Source: an uncultured Lachnospiraceae bacterium
GTDB lineage: Bacteria; Bacillota; Clostridia; Lachnospirales; Lachnospiraceae
Direction of reading: 5' to 3'
DNA: 64,000 nucleotides
NCBI GenBank assembly: GCA_944376125.1
Contig: CALWBQ010000039.1
Coordinates: 62,001-126,000 of the forward strand
Shown: piece by piece, positions 26,639 to 35,527 of the stretch
Layout of the letters: each line of letters begins with the position of its first letter
How positions within the stretch are numbered: position 1 is the first letter of the stretch
Made by a program: the position numbers and the translations under genes
The notes under the pieces: model-generated
The model's database searches: none
What the model was told of the DNA's origin: nothing
Seen by the model: the letters and a program-made list of their open reading frames with translations, nothing else

Positions 26639-27940
26639 CTACTGGTTGTAAATCATCTTTACCGAATTATCCAGATCCAGCAAAAATTCATCAATATCCT
26701 TATTCACCAGCAGTCTCTGGAATACATTGTTAATCTCGCTGACCATACCCGCTTTCCAATAAGCTCTGGAAATTCTGAAAGATTTTCCTTCATCCATCAG
26801 CTCTACAAGAGATGCAAACTGCGGGGTCGCAGCCTCTACACCTTTAATCAGAGAAGGGGAACCCTCCATATCTGCCAGCTTCTGGGCATTTTTGGTTGTG
26901 GACAGCCACTCTAAGAACAGCTTGGCTTCTTCCTTATATTCAGAATCCACAGAAACTGCGATTCCAAGATCCATATTGATTCCAACTCTGGTGTCCTCCG
27001 CCTTTTCAGCCGGCAGTGGGAATACACTGACATTTATATCCGGATTTGCTTTCAGCACCAGAGGCAGAAGCCAGGTTCCCTGATACATCATGGCAGTCTC
27101 CCCATTTGCGAACTCATTAATTGCCTGTTCATAGCCCACACCAAGACTATCTGGCTGAGCGTAATCGCGCATCTTTAAGAAAATCTCTCCTACTTTGCGC
27201 ATGCCTTCACTGTCTACAGCAGAGGTCTTTCCATCCGCAATATCCTGAAACAGTTCTCCCTTATCATCAAAGATCAATCCTGTCAGTCTATCTGCCAAAG
27301 CACTCAACGTCCATGTTTCCTGATCTGAACAAGAAAGAGCTATAATTCCATTCTCCTTAAAGGTCTCACACACTTCGAAAAACTCATCCAAAGTTGTCGG
27401 AATCTCAATTCCATATTCTTCAAACATATCTACATTGTAGTAGATTCCGCTGGCATTAGAGAGCACTGGAAGGAAATAATTTTTTCCGTCAATCTGATTG
27501 TCCAGATAAGTCTCTTCTGTAATATTCTCCTTCATAAATGGCTCTTCTGACAAATCTTCAAAAAATCCGTCCGTAGCATATATCAGGAAATCATTGTCGT
27601 AAGGGAAGGTTACCAAATCCGGCATTTCATTGGCCACTGCTCTGGATTGAAGAACCGTTTTTGTATCTCCCGGACAGTTTACTTTTACTGTTATATTGGG
27701 ATATTCTTTATGAAATTCTTCTACCATAGTATTCATAATGTCTGTTACTTCCACTTTATGAAGCAGCATTTCCAATTCTACTGCTTCTCCCCCTGATGCT
27801 GCAGCTTCACTTCCCTGGCTTTCCTCTTCAGCCTGAGTGCTGACATCTGCACTGGTCTGTGTCTCTTCCTGCCCGCTGCAGCCGCTTAATGCCATGCAGA
27901 CTATAGCTGCTCCCAATACAATGTTGAGTCGTTTTTTCAT
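26639..27940 (-). CDS. Sugar ABC transporter substrate-binding lipoprotein (family 1, cassette B)
   Basis: 433 residues. Signal peptide with lipobox ALSGC (Cys about 21), an acidic Ser/Thr linker, then a family 1 fold: EEFHKEYPNITVKV, NEMPDLVTFPYD, YNVDMFEEYGIEIPTTLDEFFEVC, GETAMMYQGTWLL. Receptor of the cassette B importer. It lies downstream of a hairpin with a U-run at 27970-27998, so its expression may be separated from, or attenuated relative to, the two-component genes upstream. RBS AAGGAGG. Confidence 0.92.
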   Translation of the reverse strand: MKKRLNIVLGAAIVCMALSGCSGQEETQTSADVSTQAEEESQGSEAAASGGEAVELEMLLHKVEVTDIMNTMVEEFHKEYPNITVKVNCPGDTKTVLQSRAVANEMPDLVTFPYDNDFLIYATDGFFEDLSEEPFMKENITEETYLDNQIDGKNYFLPVLSNASGIYYNVDMFEEYGIEIPTTLDEFFEVCETFKENGIIALSCSDQETWTLSALADRLTGLIFDDKGELFQDIADGKTSAVDSEGMRKVGEIFLKMRDYAQPDSLGVGYEQAINEFANGETAMMYQGTWLLPLVLKANPDINVSVFPLPAEKAEDTRVGINMDLGIAVSVDSEYKEEAKLFLEWLSTTKNAQKLADMEGSPSLIKGVEAATPQFASLVELMDEGKSFRISRAYWKAGMVSEINNVFQRLLVNKDIDEFLLDLDNSVKMIYNQ

Positions 27941-27969
27941 TCACCCATACCTCCTTAAAATATAAAATA

Positions 27970-27998
27970 AAAACCACCTTAGTATTTCTAAAGGTGGC
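27970..27998 (-). terminator. Terminator or attenuator between the response regulator and the cassette B binding protein
   Basis: On the minus strand, stem CCACCTT (27997-27991) / AAGGTGG (27980-27974), then TTTTTATTTT. It lies about 60 bp after the response regulator stop and 30 bp before the binding protein start. It could end the two-component transcript or act as an attenuator. Confidence 0.7.
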
Positions 27999-28062
27999 TT
28001 TATTATACAAAATTTGTCTGAATCAAAATATCAAAAATGTCATTTGTAGCATATCAAATTTG

Positions 28063-29502
28063 TTACTTTTTCCCTCCTTTCCATTTTGCAGGTGTCTCAT
28101 TATAGTATTTTTTAAATGTCTGAATAAAGTGAGATGTGTTTGTATAACCGCACATGTAGGAAATCTGATGAATGCTATAGTTTCCATCTTCCAGATACTC
28201 TGCTGCTTTTTCCATTCTGACTTTCATCAAATATTTTGAAAACGATATCCCAGTATAATCGCGAAACAATTTTCCAAAATATTTCGGATTCATATAATAC
28301 CGTTCTCTTGCCAACGCCTCCAACGAAATAAAATCATAGTAGTACTGATGAATATAATCTACCACATCTTTCATGGGGTTAGAGTTTTCTTTAAGTGCGG
28401 AATCCGTAAACGCTGAAAGCAGTTCCTGAAAATAATTTAATATTTCTTTTATTGATCGGAAACTATTAATTGACTGAATCAATACAGCCTCGTTTTCTTT
28501 CCGGTAAGTAAATTGGTACTCGCGAATACAGTTAACTATTTTTTGGTAAATATACTGAATCTGAGAAAAATGACACTTATCGTCAATACTAGACTTAAAT
28601 ATTCTGTTTAATACTGCACATGCAAGCCCACAGTCCTGCTTAACCAAGGCTTGACTGAACATCTGAAATTCGCTTTCATTCAACGGAACAATCCGTTCCT
28701 CCGAATATAAAAATATTTTGTTCCACCTGTCAATCAAGCGATTGTTTAGAGCCGCCAATGCCTCGTGGTAAGCCTTGGCTGTATCTTCCTGTCTCAGATA
28801 GGGATTGCTGATGCCGATATAAAGATCACAGATCTCCAAAAGCGGCTCCAACTCTTTCTTTATCTTATCGACATCCCCTCTTTCAACACCGCATACTGCT
28901 ACTAACTCAGACAGACGCATAGGATTGAGGGTATATCCCATATTCTCTCGGAATATTCGAAAAAGAAATTCGGTGATCTGCATACAAATTTTATCATCGA
29001 TATCCCCATTGGCCCGGATAGCCATTACAATATATTCCCGAGATTGGAATGACAGTTCTGTTGTGCCCTCGCCAAAGACTATCTGACAAATATCTTCTGC
29101 AGGGACCATGGTACGGATTTTTCGCTCCGTGCGGCTTCTTTCCCATGACTCTTTCAAAATTTCTCTTAATTTTTCTTCATTAGCGGGTTTCAATAAATAA
29201 TGGTGGATTCCCAGCTCAAGAGCCTTCTGGGCGTATTCAAATTCTGCATAACCGCTTACCACTACAATCTCATAGGTTAACTTGCTTTTTCTGAGATAAT
29301 CTGCTAGCTCCAGGCCATTTTCTCCCGGCATATAAATATCCAGAAAAATAATATCAAAATGCAGTTTCTGCAAAATAATTTTTGCTGTAGGTACATTTTC
29401 CGCCTCATATATTTCGGCGCTGTCTTCGCTCATAATCTCTTTAATTCTTTTCGCCAGAGCTTTTCTAGCATAAATTTCGTCATCAATAATCAAGTATTTC
29501 AT
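28063..29502 (-). CDS. AraC-type response regulator (YesN family)
   Basis: 479 residues. N-terminal receiver with acidic pocket and phosphoacceptor Asp in FDIIFLDIYMPGENG (about 55) and the conserved Lys in YLLKPANEEKL. A long middle region of unclear fold is followed by a C-terminal AraC double helix-turn-helix (about 380-479: YYYDFISLEALARERYYMNPKYFGKLF, ISYMCGYTNTSHFIQTFKKYYNETP). Partner of the histidine kinase 13 bp upstream. YesMN-type pairs usually activate the adjacent CUT1 importer, here cassette B. Confidence 0.93.
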   Translation of the reverse strand: MKYLIIDDEIYARKALAKRIKEIMSEDSAEIYEAENVPTAKIILQKLHFDIIFLDIYMPGENGLELADYLRKSKLTYEIVVVSGYAEFEYAQKALELGIHHYLLKPANEEKLREILKESWERSRTERKIRTMVPAEDICQIVFGEGTTELSFQSREYIVMAIRANGDIDDKICMQITEFLFRIFRENMGYTLNPMRLSELVAVCGVERGDVDKIKKELEPLLEICDLYIGISNPYLRQEDTAKAYHEALAALNNRLIDRWNKIFLYSEERIVPLNESEFQMFSQALVKQDCGLACAVLNRIFKSSIDDKCHFSQIQYIYQKIVNCIREYQFTYRKENEAVLIQSINSFRSIKEILNYFQELLSAFTDSALKENSNPMKDVVDYIHQYYYDFISLEALARERYYMNPKYFGKLFRDYTGISFSKYLMKVRMEKAAEYLEDGNYSIHQISYMCGYTNTSHFIQTFKKYYNETPAKWKGGKK

Positions 29503-29515
29503 AATTCACATCCAG

Positions 29516-31282
29516 TCAATTAATCGGTAATATTATTACAACCTCTGTCCACTCCTTATATTCGCTGTATAGTTTTAATCCATAAATATCTCCTGTTCTC
29601 CTTTTCAGACGGTTATTCACATTAAAAATTCCAATCGTTTTTGCATCCTCCGAATTTGTCTCGTCCAGCTTCGCATTTAATTCTTTTAATTTTTCCGGTT
29701 CTATCCCGAAACCATTATCCCAAATAGATAGCTCATATAGCTCATCAGACTTCTTCTTCAGCGTAATCCTGATGCGCAGTTTTCCCTTTGCCCGATTGTG
29801 CGCAAATACATTTTCCACTAATGGCTGGAGGGTAAATTTTTCTATCTGGCACTTCAGAAGATTCTGATCCAGTTCATATTCTACCGTAAACTTTTTAGGA
29901 AATCTCAACTCTTGTATAGCTAGATATCGTTTAATGAGATTCAGCTCATCTTCTACTGTAACCGTATAATTCCCCTGCATATTATAGCGAAACATCTCTG
30001 CCATATTATCGGTTATAGATACAATTCGCCCTTCGCCATCCAATACTGCCAAGGAACTGATCAAATTCAGCGTATTATAAAGAAAATGAGGATTAATCTG
30101 AAACTGAAGCATTTTTAATTCCGTTTCTTTTCTTTTGAGCTGCTGAACATAATTTTCCTGTATCAGCTGTTTTAACGAATGTGACATTTTATTAAATCCT
30201 GTCACCACATCCCTTAAATCACTGTGATTCTCAAATTTCTGATCTAGTTCTACGAAATTTCCGCCCTCCATTGTCTCCATAGCCTTTTTTAAATGGCGAA
30301 CTGTCTCATTTAGGAACTGAAAAGAGCGAATCTGTATCAAAATCATAAAAATGCACAGTACAGCCGTAAAAATAATCAATCCGATGTTTCCTGCAATACA
30401 TTCCCTCCAAAACATATTCTCTCTGTAATACGTAGCAAAAAACCATTTTGACACTTTATCCTGCTCTATTGTTACTATGTATGGTTTACCATCCGCCTCT
30501 ACTCTTATTTCCGCTGTGCCTCCTCCTGCATATTCACTTGGATACTTCTCCGACAGTTGTTCTCTAATTAGATCTGCAATACCGTTGTCAGGCTGTTTCT
30601 CTATCATCTGACTTTCGCTGAAGACGAACATTCCCTTTTCTTCTTTTTCTAAGAAGCGAGTTCTTTCCATAGCATCTGAAAGAGCCGAAAAATCCAGTAA
30701 ATACACCATATATCCGACCTTTTCCATAGTATTCATGCTAAACATCTGACGTGTTAAGAGAACTCTCTCTTTTTGTTCTAAAATGGATTGATTGTCATAA
30801 ACTTCTGATAGCTGATAGGATGCACCGTCAGGATATCGGTTAATTTCGTTCTGGATCATCTTTCTGTCTACATCTGAAAGACTGGTTTTAGATAAAAAGC
30901 CCCCTTTATTTCCCACAAAGCAAACATCCGATATCATACGATTTCCGCCTACGATATATGATATCATCCTCAAAATATATTGACTATTGCTTGCATACTC
31001 GGGATCGCTGTATAAGTCTAATCCTCTCAAGGCTTCATTGAGCTCTGGATCTGTATAATGCATAGAATATGTATTCATCGCCAGTTCAATATTTAAGGAT
31101 ATCTCCTGCATAGCACTGATTCGGTCAGCAGTCAGCTCGCTGGTTTCCTTTGCCTTAATTTGTCCAATCTCCGCATACAGATACAATGAAACAGCCAATA
31201 CAGACATTACAACAGTAAAAATAATATAAAACAAATTAAGCGGTGGAACTCTCTGTTTTTTTATGTACTCTCCAAGTTTCAT
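29516..31282 (-). CDS. Sensor histidine kinase (YesM family)
   Basis: 588 residues. Membrane helix at about 16-36, an extracellular sensor region of about 245 residues, and a second helix near 285-305 (GLIIFTAVLCIFMILI). A HAMP-like segment and a His_kinase domain with QFQINPHFLYNTLNLISS (His is the phosphorylation site) follow, then an HATPase with NVFAHN and DNGFGIEP. Start ATG at 31282 preferred (TAGGAAT upstream); a TTG at 31294 is in frame. First gene of the cassette B operon, with a ROK-type operator/promoter directly upstream, so two layers of control are likely. Confidence 0.92.
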   Translation of the reverse strand: MKLGEYIKKQRVPPLNLFYIIFTVVMSVLAVSLYLYAEIGQIKAKETSELTADRISAMQEISLNIELAMNTYSMHYTDPELNEALRGLDLYSDPEYASNSQYILRMISYIVGGNRMISDVCFVGNKGGFLSKTSLSDVDRKMIQNEINRYPDGASYQLSEVYDNQSILEQKERVLLTRQMFSMNTMEKVGYMVYLLDFSALSDAMERTRFLEKEEKGMFVFSESQMIEKQPDNGIADLIREQLSEKYPSEYAGGGTAEIRVEADGKPYIVTIEQDKVSKWFFATYYRENMFWRECIAGNIGLIIFTAVLCIFMILIQIRSFQFLNETVRHLKKAMETMEGGNFVELDQKFENHSDLRDVVTGFNKMSHSLKQLIQENYVQQLKRKETELKMLQFQINPHFLYNTLNLISSLAVLDGEGRIVSITDNMAEMFRYNMQGNYTVTVEDELNLIKRYLAIQELRFPKKFTVEYELDQNLLKCQIEKFTLQPLVENVFAHNRAKGKLRIRITLKKKSDELYELSIWDNGFGIEPEKLKELNAKLDETNSEDAKTIGIFNVNNRLKRRTGDIYGLKLYSEYKEWTEVVIILPIN

Positions 31283-31310
31283 ATTCCTATCCAAACCTTT
31301 TTAAAATATT

Positions 31311-31346
31311 TTATTTAATTAAATAATTTATTAGATAGTTTGTCAA
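31311..31346 (-). promoter_or_regulatory. Promoter with overlapping ROK-type operator, upstream of the histidine kinase operon
   Basis: TTGACA (31346-31341), 17-bp spacer and TTTAAT (31323-31318). The perfect 16-bp palindrome TTATTTAATTAAATAA occupies 31311-31326 and covers the -10. Best-matching copy of the recurrent operator. Confidence 0.75.
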
Positions 31347-31434
31347 TACCATTTCTTTATAACGAAACATTCGCGAATAAAAAACAGGACGAATCTCTCG
31401 ATTTCATCCTGCTTTCTGCTTTTCTATTGTTTCT

Positions 31435-32556
31435 CTACGACAATCTCATTTTAAAATCCCCATATCCAAATTCCTTTACCGTTCTGATTTCTCCGTCTTT
31501 CCCCCGCCAAGCGATGGCCGGGAGGGGCATCCCGTTAAAAGTATTGGTCTTTACCATGGTATAGAGAGCCATATCCTCAAATACTACAATGCTGCCCTCC
31601 TTTAGCTCTTCATCGAAGGAATAGTCCCCGATCACATCTCCCGCCAGGCAGGTAGGGCCGGCCAGACGGTAAGTGTACGCCTTTTCTCCGGGTTTCCCGC
31701 TTCCCGCCAGGGGCGGCCGGTAGGGCATCTCCAGAACATCCGGCATGTGGCAGGCAGCAGAAGTGTCCAGGATCGCGATTTTCATCTGATTGTCCACAAT
31801 CTCCAAAACCTGTGAAACCAGAAATCCGGCGTTCAGCACCACCGCTTCCCCCGGTTCCAGATATATTTCGACGCCATAGGTTTCCTTTAGACGGCGAATG
31901 ATCCTGATGAGCCTCTCCACGCCGTAATCCGGGCGGGTGATGTGATGCCCTCCCCCCAGGTTCAGCCATTTCATACCAGACAGATACTTTCCAAATTTCA
32001 CTTCAAAAGCCTGCACCGTCACCTCCAGAGCGTCAGAATCCTGCTCGCACAAAGTATGGAAATGGAGACCATCCAAAAGCGGCAGCAGACCCTCATCAAA
32101 GTTCGCGGCTGTGGTTCCCAGTCGGGATCCCGGGGCACAGGGATCGTAGATAGCGTGACCCTCCTGGGTAGAACATTCCGGGTTGACCCGCAGCCCCACA
32201 GACTTTCCGGCGGCCCTGGCTCTCTCAGCGTATTTTCTCACCTGGGCCGGTGAATTAAAAACTATATCATCCACATACTGCAGAAGCTGGTCAAATTCTT
32301 CCGGGCGGTAGGCCGGAGAATACACGTGGGTCTCCCCGCCAAACTCCTCATGGCCCAGCCGGGCCTCATAGAGGCCACTGGCTGTGGTTCCGGCCAGGTA
32401 CTTTCTCAGAAGCGGATAGCAGGAAAACATGGAAAATGCCTTCTGGGCCAGCAGAATCTTACAGCCGGCCTCCTCCGCCACCCGCTTCAACAGTTCCAGA
32501 TTCTTTGTCAGCCGCTCCTCATCTACCAGAAAATACGGCGTGGAAGGCGCTGCCAT
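31435..32556 (-). CDS. nspC: Carboxynorspermidine/carboxyspermidine decarboxylase
   Basis: 373 residues, PLP-dependent alanine-racemase-fold decarboxylase. Start motif TPYFLVDEERL, PLP Lys in LLAQKAFSMF, GLYEARLGHEEFGGETHVYSPAY, FHTLCEQDSD, and GGGHHITRPDYG are typical of NspC. It decarboxylates carboxyspermidine to spermidine. ATG at 32556 overlaps the upstream dehydrogenase stop (TGATG); the open frame to 32604 is inside that gene. Last gene of the polyamine operon. Confidence 0.93.
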   Translation of the reverse strand: MAAPSTPYFLVDEERLTKNLELLKRVAEEAGCKILLAQKAFSMFSCYPLLRKYLAGTTASGLYEARLGHEEFGGETHVYSPAYRPEEFDQLLQYVDDIVFNSPAQVRKYAERARAAGKSVGLRVNPECSTQEGHAIYDPCAPGSRLGTTAANFDEGLLPLLDGLHFHTLCEQDSDALEVTVQAFEVKFGKYLSGMKWLNLGGGHHITRPDYGVERLIRIIRRLKETYGVEIYLEPGEAVVLNAGFLVSQVLEIVDNQMKIAILDTSAACHMPDVLEMPYRPPLAGSGKPGEKAYTYRLAGPTCLAGDVIGDYSFDEELKEGSIVVFEDMALYTMVKTNTFNGMPLPAIAWRGKDGEIRTVKEFGYGDFKMRLS

Positions 32557-33758
32557 CAGTCTACCAGGACCGGATCCCGGTCCTCTCTCCAGGGAAGTCC
32601 CCATTTGTTCAGCGCATCCATAAAGGGGTCGGGATCAAACTCTTCCATATTGTAGACGCCTGGCTTATTCCACTGCCCGGTCATCACCATCATAGCTCCG
32701 ATCATAGCGGGTACGCCTGTGGTGTAGGCAACCGCCTGGGATCCCACCTCTTTGTAGCACTCCTCATGGTCACAGATATTGTACAGATAGTAATTCTTCT
32801 CTTTCCCATCTTTCTTGCCCCGGAAGATGCAGCCAATATTGGTCTTTCCCTTTGTCCTGGGGCCAAGGGTGGAGGGATCCGGAAGCACTGCCTTTAAAAA
32901 CTGCAGAGGAATGATCTCTCTCCCCTCATACATAATCGGCTCAATGGAGGTCATGCCCACGTTCTCCAGACATTTTAAGTGAGTCAGATAGCTCTGGCCA
33001 AAGGTCATAAAGAAGCGGATTCTCTTGATGCCCGGGATGTTCAGCGCCAGGCTCTCGATCTCTTCATGGTGAAGAAGATACATATCCTTCTCGCCAACCT
33101 CTTTAAAATTGTAAACTCTCTTGATCTCCATAGGCTCGGTCTCTACCCAGTGGCCATCCTCCCAGTAGGAGCCCTTTGCGGAAACCTCCCGAATATTGAT
33201 CTCCGGGTTAAAATTAGTGGCAAAGGGATAGCCATGGTCGCCTCCGTTGCAGTCCAAAATATCAATATAATTGATCTCATCAAACTCATGCTTCAGCGCG
33301 TAGGCTGAGAAGACGCTGGTAACACCCGGGTCGAAGCCGCTTCCCAGAAGGGCCGTGATTCCTGCCTTTTCAAAGCGCTCTCTGTAAGCCCACTGCCAGC
33401 TGTACTCAAATTTTGCTGTATCCTCCGGCTCGTAGTTGGCGGTATCCACGTAGTTGGTCTTGGTGGCGAGGCAGGCATCCATGATGGTCAGATCCTGATA
33501 CGGCAGAGCCAGGTTCAGGACAACATCAGGTTTCTCCTTCTCGATCAGGGCGATCAGCTGATCCACCTGATTGGCGTCCACCTGGGCTGTGGTAATCTTC
33601 GTCTTGGTCGTTGGCTCCAGCTTTTCTTTCAACGCATCACATTTTGACTTGGTGCGGCTGGCAATGCAGACCTCCGTAAAGACATCACTGTTCTGGCAGC
33701 ACTTGTGGATAGCGACAGAGGCAACGCCCCCGCATCCGATCACTAATACTTTTCCCAT
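32556..33758 (-). CDS. Carboxynorspermidine/carboxyspermidine synthase (saccharopine dehydrogenase family)
   Basis: 400 residues. Rossmann motif VLVIGCGGVASVAIHKC, NLALPYQDLTIMDACL, and the C-terminal saccharopine dehydrogenase domain with GSGFDPGVTSVFSAYALK and DCNGGDHGYPFATNFNPEINIREVS. CASDH condenses putrescine with aspartate semialdehyde and reduces the imine with NADPH. Start MGKVLVIG at 33758 with GAGGAAAG upstream. Directly coupled to nspC, forming the carboxyspermidine route. Confidence 0.92.
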   Translation of the reverse strand: MGKVLVIGCGGVASVAIHKCCQNSDVFTEVCIASRTKSKCDALKEKLEPTTKTKITTAQVDANQVDQLIALIEKEKPDVVLNLALPYQDLTIMDACLATKTNYVDTANYEPEDTAKFEYSWQWAYRERFEKAGITALLGSGFDPGVTSVFSAYALKHEFDEINYIDILDCNGGDHGYPFATNFNPEINIREVSAKGSYWEDGHWVETEPMEIKRVYNFKEVGEKDMYLLHHEEIESLALNIPGIKRIRFFMTFGQSYLTHLKCLENVGMTSIEPIMYEGREIIPLQFLKAVLPDPSTLGPRTKGKTNIGCIFRGKKDGKEKNYYLYNICDHEECYKEVGSQAVAYTTGVPAMIGAMMVMTGQWNKPGVYNMEEFDPDPFMDALNKWGLPWREDRDPVLVD

Positions 33759-33819
33759 TTTCTTTCCTCCTGTCGGCAAAATTCTATCTTCTATCAATCA
33801 AAGCTCAACGGCCGCTGTT

Positions 33820-34674
33820 TTATTCCGGAAAGGCAAGCAGCATTTCCCTCACAATCTTGCAGGCTGCCGCAGTGGAGATTCCGCTCATATCGTAGTGTGG
33901 GCTCAGCTCGTTGACATCGCAGCCCACGATCCATGCCCTGCTGCATACCATGACTGCCGCTTGGCGCAGGGCGTCAAAGCTGACGCCGCCCGGCTCCGGT
34001 GTACCGGTTCCCGGGAAAACAGACGGATCTAGGACATCCAGATCCAGAGTAAAATAAACCGGCTTCCCCCTCAGCATACCCAGGGTCTCCTCCAGACCGG
34101 AAAAATCAAATTTTCTGGTTGTTACATGATCCCGCCCCCAGGCAAATTCCGACCGGTCCCCGGAGCGGATGCCAAATTGGAAAATCTTTCCGTCTCCCAC
34201 CAGATCCCAGCACCGGCGCAAAACGCAGGCGTGGGACAGTTGGGCATCCAGGTACTCCTGACGCAGATCCGCATGGGCGTCAAAGTGAATAATCGACACC
34301 TCCGGGAAATGGCGGTAGACAGCCCGGAAAGCTCCCAGCGTCACCAAATGCTCCCCGCCCAGCAGGAATGGCCGCTTCTTTCCAGAGAGAATAATCTCCG
34401 CCCTCTCCTCGATCTGATCCAGAGCCTTCCCAGCATCCCCCAGACACAGCTCCAAATCTCCGCTGTCTAATATCTTTTTATCCGCCAGATCCCTGTCCTG
34501 GTAGGGACTGTAGCACTCCAGCCCGTAGGACTCCCGGCGGATGGCCCCGCAGCCAAATCGGGTGCCAGGCCGGAAGGATGTGGTAGAATCAAAGGGCGCT
34601 CCGAACAAAACGGTATCCGCCTCCTCCCAGGAAGCGTCACACCCCATAAATACCTCAATATTCCTGTTCAACAT
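33820..34674 (-). CDS. speB: Agmatinase / ureohydrolase family protein
   Basis: 284 residues. Mn-binding ureohydrolase motifs: GGEHLVTLG, HFDAHADLR, and DLDVLDPSVFPGTGTPEPGG. Converts agmatine to putrescine and urea. Because speE lies immediately upstream and the genes overlap by about 20 bp, cleavage of N1-aminopropylagmatine is also possible. The start MLNRNIEVFMGCD at 34674 matches the family; an in-frame ATG at 34647 has a GAGG upstream and is an alternative. Confidence 0.92.
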   Translation of the reverse strand: MLNRNIEVFMGCDASWEEADTVLFGAPFDSTTSFRPGTRFGCGAIRRESYGLECYSPYQDRDLADKKILDSGDLELCLGDAGKALDQIEERAEIILSGKKRPFLLGGEHLVTLGAFRAVYRHFPEVSIIHFDAHADLRQEYLDAQLSHACVLRRCWDLVGDGKIFQFGIRSGDRSEFAWGRDHVTTRKFDFSGLEETLGMLRGKPVYFTLDLDVLDPSVFPGTGTPEPGGVSFDALRQAAVMVCSRAWIVGCDVNELSPHYDMSGISTAAACKIVREMLLAFPE

Positions 34675-35515
34675 CTTTTAACAGCTCCTCTACGTATGCG
34701 GGGATATAGAAAGCCCCTTTGTGCAGCGTGGTGGTATAGTAGTTGCAGTCCAGCCCCCGCATATTCCATCTCACCTCGTCCAGATCCCTAAGCGGGTGGT
34801 ACTTTTTGGAGGCAAAGCCGAACAGCCAGTGCCCTGACGGGTATGTAGGAATATGGGCCTGGTATACCTTGCTGATGGGGAAGGATTCCACGATCCTCTT
34901 ATGAGCCCTCTGGCAGGCGATGGCGTCCTCGCTGTAGAAGGGGCTTTCATGCTGGTTGACCATGATGCCGTCCTCCCTGAGAGCCTTATAGCAGTTCCCA
35001 TAAAATTCCCGGGTAAACAATCCTTCACCAGGGCCAAACGGATCTGTAGAATCCACAATGATCAGATCATAGCAGTCCTCACAGGACCGGATAAACCGCA
35101 GGCCGTCCTCATAGTGGATGGATAATCTGGGGTCATCCAACCGGCAAGCCGTCTTAGGAAGATACTTTTTGCACACCTCCACCACCAGCGGGTCAATCTC
35201 TACCATATCGATGTGGTCTACATCCGGATATCGGGTCAGCTCCCGGATCACGCCCCCATCTCCCGCACCGATCACCAGGACGTCCTTTACCCTGGGATGG
35301 ACCGCCATGGGCACATGGGTGATCATTTCATGGTAGATAAACTCATCCTTTTCCGTCAGCATCATGTACCCGTCCAGAGCCAGAAATCGTCCGAATTCGG
35401 GGGAATCAAAGACATCGATCCGCTGAAACTCGCTCTGGCCGCAAAAAAGCTGGCGGTCAATGCGAATCGAAAATTTCACATGGGGCGTTTGGAATTCCGA
35501 AAACCAGTAATCCAT
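34655..35515 (-). CDS. speE: Spermidine synthase (polyamine aminopropyltransferase)
   Basis: 286 residues. FSEFQTPHVKFSIRI beta-domain, then a methyltransferase-like fold with VLVIGAGDGGVIREL, DMVEIDPLVVEV, DLIIVDSTDPFGPGEGLFTREFY (gatekeeping DSTDP) and YPSGHWLFGFASKK. Transfers the aminopropyl group of decarboxylated AdoMet to putrescine or agmatine. Follows the decarboxylase gene by 12 bp. RBS AAGGAGG. Confidence 0.94.
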   Translation of the reverse strand: MDYWFSEFQTPHVKFSIRIDRQLFCGQSEFQRIDVFDSPEFGRFLALDGYMMLTEKDEFIYHEMITHVPMAVHPRVKDVLVIGAGDGGVIRELTRYPDVDHIDMVEIDPLVVEVCKKYLPKTACRLDDPRLSIHYEDGLRFIRSCEDCYDLIIVDSTDPFGPGEGLFTREFYGNCYKALREDGIMVNQHESPFYSEDAIACQRAHKRIVESFPISKVYQAHIPTYPSGHWLFGFASKKYHPLRDLDEVRWNMRGLDCNYYTTTLHKGAFYIPAYVEELLKDVEQEY

Positions 35516-35527
35516 TCTTTTTCCTCC

